NCBI GenBank assembly: GCA_030272585.1
Contig: BSYQ01000008.1
Coordinates: forward strand, 5,208,001 to 5,272,000
Length of the DNA stretch: 64,000 nt
Reading direction: 5' to 3'
Source: Bryopsis sp. KO-2023
Lineage: Eukaryota > Chlorophyta > Ulvophyceae > Bryopsidales > Bryopsidaceae
Numbering within the stretch: the stretch's first letter is position 1; each line of letters starts with the position of its first letter. The notes under the pieces are model-generated. The model worked only from the letters and a program-made list of their open reading frames with translations. It was not told where the DNA came from and ran no database searches. A program made the translations under genes and the position numbers. This document shows positions 49,258-60,448 of this stretch, one piece after another.

Positions 49258-50654
49258 CTTGCTTAGCCCACTCGCTTGGCGCGCGCCGGTCGCGCTAACC
49301 CTAAACCCTAAACCCAACCCCCCTTTTTTTGTTTGTCGGACATACAGCATCGGAGTGGGCAAAAACTTAATTTTACCGCCAAATGCTGAATTTTGCCGCC
49401 GAATGCTGAATTCTGCCGCCGAATGCTGAATTCTGCCGCCGCCCGACGTCAGACGTCCCTTCGGAGACGCGATGTCGCGATGTCGCCGACATGTCGGTCG
49501 ACAGGCGACCAACGTATGTATGTCAGACCAAAAAAAAGGGGGGTTGGGTTCAGGGTTTAGGGTTAGCGCGACCAGCGCGCGCCAAGCGAGTGGGCTAAAC
49601 AAGCGCGAAGTAGACCGGCGCGCCGGCGAGGCCGTCGACTCTGGAGCCGTGGCCGTCGACTCCAAAAATGGGAACCCGGATCACGCCGAGGAAATCCCAA
49701 GTGTTTAGGGCTTTCTCTCCCCTCATAAAGCTTATGTTCAAACAGCGTAAAAAAAGGGGGGGTTGGGTTTAGGGTTTAGGGTTAGCGCGACCGGCGCGCG
49801 CCAAGCGAGTGGGCTAAACAAGCGCGAAGTAGACCGGCGGCTGCCAGTCGGTCGGCGGCAAAATTCAGCATTCGGCGGCAAAATTCAGCATTCGGCGCCA
49901 TAATTAAGCATTCGGCGGCAAAATTAATTGCCAGCCATCGGAGTGACGGGAGTCGGACTGTGACGCTGTCCTGACCGACCAGGGCGACAGCTCGGAAAAG
50001 GCAAAAACTTAATTTTACCGCCGAATGCTGAATTATGGCGCCGAATGCTGAATTCTGCCGCCGCCCGACTGGCAGCCGCCCCTGGCGGGATGTCGGTCGA
50101 CATGGCGGGATGTCGGTCGACAGGCGACCCGCGTATGTATGTCAGACCGAAAAAAAGGGGGGGTTGGGTTTAGGGTTTAGGGTTAGCGCGACCGGCGCGC
50201 GCCAAGCGAGTGGGCGAGTTCAGGGATGCAGGTGTAACTAGTGGCTGGAGTTCGACCAGGACTCTGCAGCAGACTTTCCATTGACAAAATATCAAAACGG
50301 AAATGAACCCAGGGAAGGGGATTGTGTTGGGATGGAAATCGACGGCTCCATTCCAGAGTTCATTGTTTTAAAGTGAGTTGGCGTTTGGACTGTGGTGGGA
50401 GAGTGCGAAGTACTAAAGGAAACGAAAGCGATAGGGCGGCGGTTGCAGCGGCAGCGTTACCGACAGCGACAGCGAAATTGAGTGCGGGTGAGTGAGTAAT
50501 CGTGAATGAGAGAATTGTCGGGCGCGTCGCCTGTCGACCGACATCCCGCCAGGGGCGGCTGCCAGTCGGGCGGCGGCAGAATTCAGCATTCGGCGCCATA
50601 ATTCAGCATTCGGAAAATAGTGATGAAAGGCGACAAAATAGTGATTTTTGAATA
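49258..50654. repeat. Composite repeat with four telomere-like blocks
   Basis: A mosaic of direct and inverted units. Telomere-type (TTTAGGG) blocks are at 49297-49320 (inverted), 49544-49565, 49761-49785 and 50161-50185. The last two are followed by GTTAGCGCGACCGGCGCGCG and then CCAAGCGAGTGGGC; the second has a near-identical tail. GCCGAATGCTGAATT-type units occur at 49380-49445 and 50010-50065 (plus) and 49855-49925 and 50560-50612 (minus). The stretch 50022-50125 recurs inverted at about 50515-50612. A 43-bp end (50612-50654) is inverted at 40893-40935. The segment 50217-50510 seems unique. No coding capacity is credible. Confidence 0.85.
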
Positions 50655-50902
50655 TTTTGCCGCGGGAATGTCCCACATCAAGGGGGTCGTTGCTCCTTCC
50701 CAAGGCAACGATCAAAAAATGGTGTGGACCCCACAAGCGCCCAAGCCATCCCCAAATATCCCGTTGAAGTCGAAAGCTCCAGCCGCGGCTGGATATGAAT
50801 TCCCTGAAGTTTCTCGATCGAAGCAGGAACGCCCTATCGCTCCGCTCAAGAATCCACCCGCGACGCGTGAGGTCGTGGACGTCAAGAAAAACGTTGTGTC
50901 GA

Positions 50903-51613
50903 ATGTGTGATACAGCGTCGTTTTCCTTGGCGCACAGGGATCCCCAATGGGGAAACTTCAAGTGTGTGAGCTTCGCTCCAGAGAATCCCTCCACCTTGGG
51001 GCTGGTTGTACTGAGTGACGTTTATGGTATGTCGACGGACCACACCCGGAAGCAAATGATGTGTTTCCGTGAGCGGGGTTGGACATGCCTTCTTCCGGAC
51101 TTGTTTCGAGAACACCCCCACCCACTTCCACACAGCGCCTTCACCGCAGAACAGCGCGAGACTTGGAGGGAAACGTACGCCACACCTTACGAAAGAATAG
51201 TGGATATGGCGTGCGTTTGTCACGACTTCCTGGTGAAAGAGAAGTGTGTCGAAAGTGTCGGGCTGGTGGGGTATTGCTATGGCGGCGGGCGACTCACCGA
51301 AACTCTCGCCGCCACCGCGAACGGGGCAGGTTTCGACGCCGGGGTGGCTTTCTACGGCACACGGATAGATCCCGAAGTCGTCAAGAAAGTCGTCACGCCC
51401 GTGTTGTTTCTTTTCGGCGAGACGGATCCTTTGGTACCCTTGGAGCTAGTGGAGGCAATCAAGTCGCAATCTAATGGGAAAGTTGTGGTGTTTGAAGGTA
51501 GGGGACATGGGTTTGTTCACCAGCCGAGTGCTGGGGATGAGGAAGACTCACAAAAAGCAATGGAGATCGCTCTGGCTTGGTTGAAGGAGCATGTGAAGGT
51601 CCCCAACACATGA
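50903..51613 (+). CDS. Dienelactone hydrolase family protein
   Basis: Alpha/beta-hydrolase of the dienelactone hydrolase family, the usual cytosolic type in plants and algae. The physiological substrate is unknown. From the ATG at 50903 it has 236 residues (family about 230-250). The nucleophile Cys is in GLVGYCYGGG, the acid in FLFGETDPLVP and the His in EGRGHGFVH, so the triad is complete. Two other N-termini are possible. One extends the same frame upstream (from about 50795) with an Arg/Ser-rich leader. The other is a 66-residue leader in another frame (50668-50866, MSHIKGVVAPSQG) joined by a 49-bp GT-AG intron (50867-50915) that keeps phase. The composite repeat ends 13 bp before that upstream ATG. 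The core is certain and the start is not. Confidence 0.88.
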   Translation: MCDTASFSLAHRDPQWGNFKCVSFAPENPSTLGLVVLSDVYGMSTDHTRKQMMCFRERGWTCLLPDLFREHPHPLPHSAFTAEQRETWRETYATPYERIVDMACVCHDFLVKEKCVESVGLVGYCYGGGRLTETLAATANGAGFDAGVAFYGTRIDPEVVKKVVTPVLFLFGETDPLVPLELVEAIKSQSNGKVVVFEGRGHGFVHQPSAGDEEDSQKAMEIALAWLKEHVKVPNT

Positions 51614-51726
51614 TTTTTCTTCTTCCTTTCCTTAAGAAAAAAGGAAAAGGATCGGAAAAAAACTAATTCTGTTTGAATTTTTGTGGGTTGGGCATTCAGA
51701 AAGCTCCTGATGCTAAATTTTCTCTT

Positions 51727-52194
51727 CATGTGTATTTCTGTTGGAAAGAGTGGTGCGTTTAGCAAGACTCTTTTTGGTTTTCGCAAGAAGCATTTTTGCC
51801 AATCTTGTTTTTACTCACGATGTTGTAACTGTTTAGCATTCCTGTAATTCTTGTACGTTGTGATAACTGGGTAACTGGAAAGCATCTCCTTTCACCAGCA
51901 AAAGCTGTTCGACAATCCTCATTCAAGTCACCCAAATCCATGGCTCCTGAAAACCAAAACTAAAAAGATGTGTAATCCTCTCTGATCCGATGATTACGGC
52001 AAAGTGACAGAAACCCTGTGGCAATTGCCAACCACTGATTGCCGATTGGGCAAAGTTTGCCTACTTCCAGTGGAACCGATGTTTCTTCCTCGTTTGAAAT
52101 TCGATTTGGCTTTATTTTTATGCGAAATGCTGATGAGTAGGGGTTCGGATCTGCCAGGCACCGCCCAGGATCAATGGGTATTGAGCAACAACAC
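51727..52194 (-). CDS. Weak minus-strand exon cluster, unrecognised
   Basis: I do not recognise a family. Exon 51946-51819 has a strong acceptor (TTTGGTTTTCAG) and donor (GTGAGT) and reads AMDLGDLNEDCRTAFAGERR, then RTRITGMLNSYNI. A 33-bp upstream exon (52194-52162, VVAQYPLILG) joins it in phase. A short last exon near 51737-51727 would add KYT and stop. Any 5' part beyond 52194 is not visible. If real, the gene converges on the dienelactone hydrolase. Confidence 0.3.
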
Positions 52195-53153
52195 CTGTCA
52201 ATGGGAAGGTATTGCTATATTTGTATTATACAGAAGAGAGGATGTCGAGTGTAGGACGGAGATTATGGCCATCGATCAGAAACGTTTGGAAATCGGGAAG
52301 CTGGAAGAGTCTATGAACAATGTTGGAGGTGTGATTAACTGTATTTTTGTAGAAGATGTGGGGAAAGTTGTGAACGTCCTCATCAGTATACGCACTGGGA
52401 GGCAATAATGAGATCTAGACATACATTCACTGTAAATAATGAGTAAGCGATAGGACAATCGAGAATCTTGTGCTGCGATTATATCTGTGGAATGGAGTAA
52501 TTCAGTTGAGTACTTGCTGTGGAGTTTGTACAGGTAGGACTGTTGGTTGTGGTGTTTGAAGGGGCTTTGATTGGAACAGGGGTAATACTTTTTACATGTA
52601 AGAATGTGAATTCAACACGTTGCAGGTGGGATCAGTGTAGACATCAAATCATCTCGCTTCATGTCAGACTCTCTGCCAAAAGAAATGGCAGGGTTGTGGA
52701 TGTGGAGAAAGGCATGCTCATCTCATTTGTAATACATTTTATGATCTCTGTTAAAGGTAGTCCGCCTGTACCAGTCATATTGGAATTCTCCCCCCCCCCC
52801 CAAAAAAAAAAGAAGGAAAAAAAAGGGTTAAAAACAAATAGGTACAGACTTTTTCTCCTCATTTCCCCTGATTCCATAGACTGAAGGCAACTCAAGATCA
52901 CAAACAAAACTCTTGAAAGAATGAAGGGCAACAAGTGAAAAGCAGAATTAATCTTGAGAAAATATAAAAAAAAATAAGCCATGTCGATGGCCGAACAAAA
53001 CATCCCCAACAATACGTTCAAAACAGCAATATTAAGAAGAAAAAAAAAGCTAAAAGCATTGTGCTTGAGTTGCTGAAAACAAGGTGTCCCCTTGTTTGTG
53101 AAGCACTGTAACGATCTAAAAATAGCTATTAGTAATTGACACAGGCGGATTCG
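52195..53153. other. Spacer without a recognised gene
   Basis: A plus-strand open frame at 52004-52408 (134 residues) overlaps its left edge. It contains WVLSNNTCQWEG, faintly like a leucine-rich-repeat cap, but no repeats follow. The rest is AT-rich with poly-C/poly-A near 52791-52812. Confidence 0.5.
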
Positions 53154-56036
53154 TCAGGGGAGATAGTAGAACGGGTTTGGCATTTTGAAAATGATGCTGG
53201 GGCGAGGAGCGCCGAGCAAATCTGACCATTGATCTCCGGTGCTGGACACAATTTGAAACTCTTTGGAAAGCTCCGCTCTAGCTTCTTGTTTGTATGTCAG
53301 CGCATCAACATGAGGTCCTATGGACAGAATCTATATATTTTTGTTTTCCGTAAATCATAAAAAACCTCATAGAAAAAACAAAAAATGAAAAGCTGTGTGT
53401 GTGGCATTCTCCAAAACAGGGAATCTCTCTTTGATAAAAGTCTCAACATTTTCCAGCGTCGAAACATTTTTTCAGGAATCTTGTTCAGTTTTCATAAATG
53501 CAAAACCTGGATCGAGTGTGAATAAGCGAAGCATGCGGATATTTCGAAAACCAGGGCATTTTTGATTGAGTCCAAATTGATTTATCAAACCTTCTCCACG
53601 CAAAATCAGCTCTTCGTAACACATGGTTGTGGCAGTCCCACTGTTTCAAATAGACAAAATAAAATAAAGAAATTATTGCTTATCATCTCTTTGTATTTTT
53701 TTTTTCTCTCAGATGCTGCTGCAGAACACCGCCTTCCCTCCCTCGGAACAAAAAACTATGTGTGCAAAAAATTGAATTTAAAAAGTGAATCAGAATTATA
53801 AGAAAAATGGAAATAAAGGCAAAAACACCATGGAATCTCATGAAAACGGGGCAAAAAAAATTGAATTGAAGATTTAACGAGGTGGTGGATTTGATTGGGT
53901 GGGATCATATCTGCACATGCCTTTCGGAGCACTTTTCCCCAAAGCCTGCGAATTTCAAATTCTTTGCAGTGGCATTTCTCAGCTGCTCAACCCTTCCAGT
54001 AATGAAACCAATCGAAGCTCCAGTCTTCCAAATGTCCTGATGCACAATATACATGAATCTCTCAGAAAAAAAAAATACAAGACTTCGAAATAAAATGAAA
54101 AAAAACACCTCAAATTCCTCAAGTGCTCGAACATTAGAAGAAAATTTGATTTTAAGTCAAGAATATTAAAATGGCATCATTGGATTGCATGATGTATTTT
54201 TCTCACAAATGAAAAATCAAATATTCAGCCTGATTTCTTCTGAGCGAAATTCTTGAATGAAATTTAAATCAGAAATTTTAGCAAATAGACACAGAGATTC
54301 TTGACTAACCAACTGATAAGAGACGCTATTGAAACTGTTATTTTATTTCTATTTTTTGGGGAAAAATAACATTTTTTTATTCACATGTAATAGAGAAGGC
54401 ATGCCAGGTATCGCAGGAGCTTCGCTCGATAAAACCCATTCGTCGAAATCCTCCTGGACGAAATGACCTGCAACCGAAAAAAGCAAAGAATATTCACAAA
54501 ATTTTATGAGAATAGAGAACGGTGTAAAGCATTGAAATCAATAACACACAATTTTTGGTTTTATCAACACCACCACTTTCTAACAAACGAAAAATCTGGC
54601 GAATAAGAAAAAAGGAGGGAAAAAGAAAACCCCATCAAACCAATGTCTACACATCGCTTGACGATTTAGGAGGATCGTTGGCTTGTCTTGTTCAAATTTC
54701 AATTTTTTATTTTTTCATTTTATAAAAGTTTCCTACCAAATCCCATCCTCTTGTAGATATCCAGATTTGAGAGTACAGTTTCGTCAATGTCAAAAATCAC
54801 CATTTGAGATTCATTCGGTAGCAACACCGATCGCTCCTTTGCCAGCAAAGTTTTCCTTATGGATGTAACCACCATTTCAATGTCTTGCCAATATCGACCT
54901 CCCTAATCCCATCAAGTGATAAAAAAAACAATCCTTACTTTACCGAAACAAATAAAAGAAAAAAGGAAAAACAAAAAATACCAAACCAACTTGAAAAATG
55001 AAATCGTGTGTGAATTGTTAAAAACTTGAAAAAAAAGAATCGAGGAGAAAGAAAAAAAACATCAGCCGATATTCCTTGTTTTTGATAACCACCATAAGAT
55101 TTTATATTTTTTTTTTTTTTTTCGCACTTTTTTTGATGTGTATTTGAAAAAGGCATTTTGGCAAAGCCCTGACGATAATCTTGGCTGTATGAGCGAGCCT
55201 GCCGTTTCTCCACCTCCAAGCGGATAAAAGCATTTCAAGGCCTCCACTTCATCATCGCAAGATTTACAGCCCCGCCCAAGAGTCAACAGAACCTACCATA
55301 AATAAAGCCATGGCTTAAATTTTGTTTAAAAAAAACTCAATTTCTTCCTCTCCTTTTCTATATCGAGACTCCATACTCCGTTTTTTTTTCCATGAAATGA
55401 CAGAAACTTTCGAAAAACGTCAAATCTGAAAAAACTCAACATTTTGGTTTTCTTTCGATTTGTATTGTCTTGACTTAGTTATTCTTCTAGGAGTCTCATG
55501 CAGACAGTTCGCTGTAGAGAAAAAAGCAAGTAATGAATCGTGGCAAAGGTCCAAAAATCAGAATCCGAATCCTGAACAACAGCCAGGAGACCTCACTCTC
55601 AAATTCCTTCGACTTCCTTTAATCGATTAATGTGAAATCTAACCCACGTACTCTGCATCTTTCCCCATCAAATCTGATGCAGCGGAAATCCATGAAAAAA
55701 CAAATATACAAACAAAAATTGACTACAATTGGTGAAATCCAGGCTGCTTAACACCGCTCATTACCCAAGAAGCCACACCCCAACAACATGATCAAACTTG
55801 CATCCATTATCCAAATTCCACAATCCCCACAGTACTTTATTTTATTCTCAAAAAACAAAAATAGTCAGGATCGCTGTTATTGATGAGGAAGAGCTCACCA
55901 CCACTACGATCAGCACGGCGAAGATCAACCCAGAAACGATCGCAATATTCCATCGACGAATAGCACGCTTCTCCAAGGTATCGGCACTGTCCAAAGGGGT
56001 CAACACAGTGCGATCCTCGAGCAATTGGGGAAGCAT
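53154..56036 (-). CDS. VSP-like acid phosphatase (HAD class IIIB), probably membrane-anchored
   Basis: Plant-type acid phosphatase of the HAD superfamily that dephosphorylates small phosphomonoesters in secretory or vacuolar spaces. Exon 54902-54737 begins GGRYWQDIEMVV and holds HAD motif I, MVIFDIDETVLSN. It is followed by 54467-54385 (FDEWVLSSEAPAIPG), 54036-53933 (GASIGFITGRVEQLRNATAK, motif II), 53640-53591 (MCYEELILRGE) and 53317-53154 (STGDQWSDLLG, then FKMPNPFYYLP, stop). These five join in phase and match the family from its middle to its end. I propose exon 56036-55899 as the N-terminus: MLPQLLEDRTVLTPLDSADT, then one membrane span (NIAIVSGLIFAVLIVVV). The connecting exon(s) between 55898 and 54903 are not resolved, so the anchor is inference. 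Confidence 0.82.
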
Positions 56037-56722
56037 TGGTCGACTGTCAGGGCCAAACCGATTGGAATCGTGCCCAGATCCAGGCAAAATCTCCCTCCTT
56101 TTCACCAAGACTGCCCAATTTCCGATTACGTAATTCCTGCCAAATAAGGCAAGATTATAAAACCAGATAGTGATGCGACAGAGTGTCATTGGTGGTCGTA
56201 CTTTTGAGTCGCACATAGGGGCCTACCTCATTCTGTTCCATTTTATCCATTTCCGACTAGTCATAAATACGGACAGAACTTCCAGCGAAAGACTTGCTTG
56301 TCCCCTTTCTCTCCACACTCTCAGCGTTCCCACACAGGACAGACAGCGATTGTGCACGGTAGGCATTCTCGCCCCATCCCGAACAGTCGAAATGTTCCGC
56401 AAGTATTTTAGCTTCTTGGGGGGTTTTCTTGCTCCATCGTGGAACAGAATTGGAGCTTCTCGAATACCAGGGAAATACCACGCAGTTTTGATTGTGACTT
56501 CGGTGGCTTCAGCAGATCTTTAGGACAACCTTTTCTATCCCATAGTTTTTCTTTTCTCCTTTTTTTATGTATGCACTCGTGCGTGTCAGCTTCCGGGATC
56601 GATCCGAAAGATTGATCGAGACCTTTAGTCTTTTTTTTTTTACCGCGGTACGAACGGTACGGAACGGAAAACTTTCTTTTGACATTTTTTTTTCTGTTGG
56701 TCTCATTTATCGTTGGCTTCAG
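56037..56722. promoter_or_regulatory. Divergent spacer, acid phosphatase / SUMO
   Basis: This is 686 bp between the proposed phosphatase start and the SUMO ATG. The near-palindrome GGTACGAACGGTACGGAACGG at about 56646 and a poly-T tract precede the SUMO leader. No TATA box stands out. Open frames across it do not resemble any family. Confidence 0.3.
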
Positions 56723-57838
56723 ATGTCGGGCGCCGATGCCGTTCCCGAAACTGAGCAAAAGACCGAGAAGGGAGAGCCAATCAACGTTATAGTCAAAGAT
56801 CAGAACGGCAACGAGTTGCACTTCAAAGTCAGGAAAACGACTAAGTTCGAAAAGGTGAGTGTTCAGTCATAATATGTGGTCAGTAATTCTCTTTTTGGAA
56901 TCAGAAAAAAAAAATTGCAAGCTTTTGGTAAACACTTTGCCGAATTGACAATCAATCAACAGTTGGTTGGAGATTAAAAATCAGTCAGAGCAGTCATTGA
57001 TAACAATAAATGATGCATTCCTATTTTATCGTGAAGCCAAAGAATTTGAAAAGCGTGTCGTTTAATCAAGGATATATATATATTTTTTTTTTCAGTGTGA
57101 ATTGAGAAGGAAAGCACAGAATGATGTTTTTGTTATTGTAACTTTTGAGTTGTGTGATTTCTTAGATCATGCAAGCTTATTGTCAGAAGAAGTGCCTTCA
57201 GATGGGTCATGTCAGGTGCACAACATAAGAATAATATATAGCCAGTCGACACATTTGCAATTGCTCAATTTTAGTCATTGCTTGTGTTCCCTGTGTTGGG
57301 TATATTTCTGCCGAGTCCTGAAAATGACACTTCGTTTTAACGTCTGTGCCGAAATTTTACCCGATTCTAATTCTAACGATAATTTTTCCGGCTCGTAACT
57401 AAAATATTTCCAGTCGACTTTTGCAGCTCAACTTGAGATTAGCTTTGCACAATTTTCCCGTTGATTTGAGTTTAATAACTTATTTCTTTTTTGGGGGGTG
57501 AAACAGATTCTTGTACGATGGAGAGAGAGTGATGGGGCAACAGACCCCACAAGAGGTAATTTCTCAATTCTTCAGTCTGACCTACTGAAGTCCATTTGCT
57601 AAACAGCCGCCCACCCTGTTCAAGCAACAATGAATAATGCAGTGAAACAAAAAAGTGTCCAGAACTCTTGTTCGCACAGTGGAGAGGTTCCAGCTACAGT
57701 TGGTCACTTTACCTTGAAAAAGCACCTTTAGTTTTGTTTGATATTGTTTTGATTTCCGGTTTGAAAATGTCTCAGGTCGACATGGACGATGGGGAAGTGA
57801 TCGATTGTGTGATGGAGCAGCTGGGTGGCTTCTTTTGA
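56723..57838 (+). CDS. SUMO: SUMO (small ubiquitin-like modifier), 4 exons
   Basis: Ubiquitin-like modifier attached to lysines of nuclear and other proteins by the E1 SAE, E2 UBC9 route. Exons: 56723-56854, 57166-57215, 57507-57555, 57776-57838. All phases agree and give 97 residues. An acidic N-tail (MSGADAVPETEQKTEKGEP) precedes the beta-grasp fold INVIVKDQNGNELHFKVRKT, then FEKIMQAYCQKK, RFLYDGERVMGQQTPQEVDM and DGEVIDCVMEQLGG. The di-Gly is followed by FF, so a SUMO protease must remove two residues. The acidic N-tail lacks an obvious psi-K-x-E site for chain formation. Confidence 0.95.
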
Positions 57839-58521
57839 TGTTGGGGAGATCTGTGTAGTGTGGCAGGGGAAAAGAAACACGACCAACTTAGTAGCTAAAA
57901 CTTTTGGGAGAACTTTTGAAAGCAGATCGAGGCCACGTCTTCTGTGTGTGTGTGTGCGCTTTTTGCCGAAGGGATGGTGTAGAATTATTTTTTTTTGTGT
58001 CTCAAGAAAGAGTTTCGAATAACGCTTTATGAAGTGACTTCAAGATTCCTGTTGCCGAGAGGGGCCAACTTTCAGAATTTTCCTCACCGAATTTTCTATT
58101 CACTAGTGGACCGCAACAGTCCGATCACGCTCCAGAACTGTGTGGGGGGGAGGGGAAGGGGTGGGGGTGACATCCCTGGAGGCTGTTTGTAAGATTCTGG
58201 ACCCACATATTGCACTCCATCAGAACGTTGTGGGGAGCAAAAGAGAAAATACCGCCCCTCCCCCCCCCCCCCCCTCCTCCAGACAGTCAAACACATCAGT
58301 TCCAGGGAAAATTATTGTTTTTCGAGCAATTGGCAATTTTTTTGAGAGGTGGAATCTGGGCTCGTACGAGAATCAATCGCAGTGATCGTATAATCCGCGC
58401 ACGTGACTCGATCATCTCAATCCCTGCTCGACCCTTTCGCCCCCACCACTGGACTCACCTCACCCACCATTGCCCAGCGTCTTGCTTTCTCCGACCAACC
58501 CAGGAAGAAATATTTCCCAAA
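57839..58521. other. Spacer, SUMO 3' to GUN4 5'
   Basis: It contains a G-rich tract near 58141-58170 and a C run at 58260-58274. The GUN4 frame stays open upstream to about 58210, but that part is Pro-rich from the C run and is unlikely to be coding. No separate gene is seen. Confidence 0.5.
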
Positions 58522-59268
58522 ATGCGGTGTGCAACGCCGAATCCCGTCAAGGAGCGCACCTCTGGTCTTTTCTGTCTTTCTGGCGGCCGTCCCAGTCGAG
58601 CACGTCGATCTCGCGAGGTGTCGTTTCCGAACCGTGGTCTCGACGCTTTGGAAAATCGCAAGGCTCGACGATGCTCGGAGTTTCTGACGTGTTCAGCGGG
58701 GTCGGAAGGAGGAATGAAGAGCGGGACGGATCTTTTGGGTGGGCCTAAGCTAAACATCAGAAAAGATTCTGTCACGACGGAGGAAGTGTCGCTCGACGAC
58801 ATCCCCCTGGAGTCGGAGATGGACTTCGACTACACCGAGCTCAGGGATGCATTGAAAGAAGGCGATTTCCAGAAAGCGGACGACGAAACCCGGGCCAAGG
58901 TTATCGAGTTGGCCGGGAGCGACGCCAAAGGCAGGGGATGGGTGTATTTCACCGAAGTGAAATTCATGCCGGTGAAGGACCTTCAAACCATCGACAAGCT
59001 GTGGAGGGCTGCCAGCGACAGGAAGTTCGGGTTTTCGAGACAAAAGGAAATATTTGCCCAGAATCGAAAACTGTGGCCAAAATTTTTCAAGGCGATCGAT
59101 TGGGTGACTGGGGAGAACAACGACTACAGAAAATGGCCGAAAGGATTCAATTACACCAAGGAAGCCAAGGCTGGGCATTTGCCATTGACCAATTGCCTGA
59201 GGGGGACCCAGTTGTTCGACGAAATCATGAAACATCCAGCTTTTGAGAAACCTAAGCCATCCTATTGA
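58522..59268 (+). CDS. GUN4: GUN4, Mg-chelatase activator, chloroplast
   Basis: Porphyrin-binding activator of Mg-chelatase in chlorophyll synthesis, also linked to plastid-to-nucleus signalling. It is a single 248-residue exon from the ATG at 58522. The first about 75 residues are Arg/Ser-rich (RPSRARRSREVSFPNRGL), a plausible transit peptide. The GUN4 core runs from about residue 104: YTELRDALKEGDFQKADDET, GWVYFTEVKFMPVKDLQTID, LWRAASDRKFGFSRQ, KFFKAIDWV and AKAGHLPLTNCLRG. The C-terminus continues about 20 residues beyond the core (FDEIMKHPAFEKPKPSY), where eukaryotic forms often carry a phosphorylated tail. The gene is intronless and GC-richer than its surroundings. The open frame extends further upstream, but that part looks non-coding. 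Confidence 0.93.
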   Translation: MRCATPNPVKERTSGLFCLSGGRPSRARRSREVSFPNRGLDALENRKARRCSEFLTCSAGSEGGMKSGTDLLGGPKLNIRKDSVTTEEVSLDDIPLESEMDFDYTELRDALKEGDFQKADDETRAKVIELAGSDAKGRGWVYFTEVKFMPVKDLQTIDKLWRAASDRKFGFSRQKEIFAQNRKLWPKFFKAIDWVTGENNDYRKWPKGFNYTKEAKAGHLPLTNCLRGTQLFDEIMKHPAFEKPKPSY

Positions 59269-60448
59269 AGAATTGGGTGGGGCGATCGATCGGGGGGAAG
59301 CTTTTCTACGAAACTTCAATGAATGCACATTCTTATTGATTTCGGCATAGGAGGGGGGGGAGGCAGGAAGGAGCATTGCGTTTTCCTTTTGTTCAGGGTT
59401 GGCATGTCTGGAGGGTGTTCTGGCAGGGATGTGGTAGTTTTCGAGAAAACGAAACAAACCATTGGAAATGCCAAGAGAAAAAGAAGTTTTGTTGCAGGGC
59501 GGGGGCGATAAAAAAAAAATTGATCAATCGAAGTGAATTGAAATTGATGTAGGGTTTTGCGAGGTTTATGGTGGTGGTTTTGGGGGAAAACAAAGCATTA
59601 TTAGTTTCAATGCAGATTGCATTATATTGATTGCATCGGAATTTTTGGTCGGAAGGAGAGGTTTATATTCGTTGCGTTTTTGATATGATTTGCCGCTGGT
59701 GGATGGGTGTCTTGGCGCCTCCTTTCCAGACGTCAAAAAGGGAAAAGAGTGACCTATTAGTTTTGAGGGTGGATTCGATTCTTTTTTTTTTGTTTAGTGG
59801 ACACACGATTTTTGTTTTAATGGAGGAGATATTTCTGCCGTCATGCTCAGGGTGAAAATGAACGAAATGGTGTTGCTGCTATTCAAGGAATGTGAACGCC
59901 CCCTCTTCTCCAGAAAGCTGGACAAAAATCCAGGGGAAAAAATAAAACCTCTTTTGTGGAGTGCTCAACAAAATTTTAGTTCATTCCTGGTGATCAGTTC
60001 AGTCTGTTCCACTCCATTGAAATGCTCAAACTGCAGCCAGGAAAAGCCAGAACGCTCCTCAGCTTTTTCTTCTAAAAATTAGTTGAAGGAATGTGCTCCC
60101 CATTGCAACCCATACGGAATGTTGCCATGTCTGCCTGGGAATTTTGGAATCCAAACAGGCCAGTGGCATCCTGAGTTAATGTTTTATGGACTTCTTGCTC
60201 AGAGAACGAAACTTTCGATTGTTGTAGGTGAGACCTCACCAGGTGGAGTGTGGCACCCTTCTTGCACAAGGGAATTTTTTGTTTTTCGTCGAAAGTTGGT
60301 GGATGATTCGGATCGGTCGTGCATTACGTGGCTTGTGAGATGGAATCGTTGACCTTTTTTTGCCACTTTCCTGCTCTGCCGTTTCCCACTCTGTGTTTCC
60401 GTTTTGATATCCCTGACCGACCTTTCCTCCCTGCTCCCCTGAGACACG
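59269..60448. other. Spacer before FBPase
   Basis: There is no recognised gene. The last about 90 bp become C-rich and probably contain the FBPase leader. I see no TATA box in the proximal 150 bp. A few short open frames resemble nothing known. Confidence 0.5.

Noticed and set aside
49183-49665. 160-aa open frame across the LTR edge and the telomere-like repeat
   Set aside because: It spans the retrotransposon boundary and repeat units; the length is an effect of GC-rich repetitive DNA.
52004-52408. Leucine-rich-repeat receptor start (NNTCQWEG motif)
   Set aside because: No leucine-rich repeats follow and no signal peptide is convincing; the opposite strand offers better splice sites.
58210-58521. 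N-terminal extension of GUN4
   Set aside because: It is driven by a poly-C tract giving Pro runs; the ATG at 58522 gives a normal transit peptide and length.
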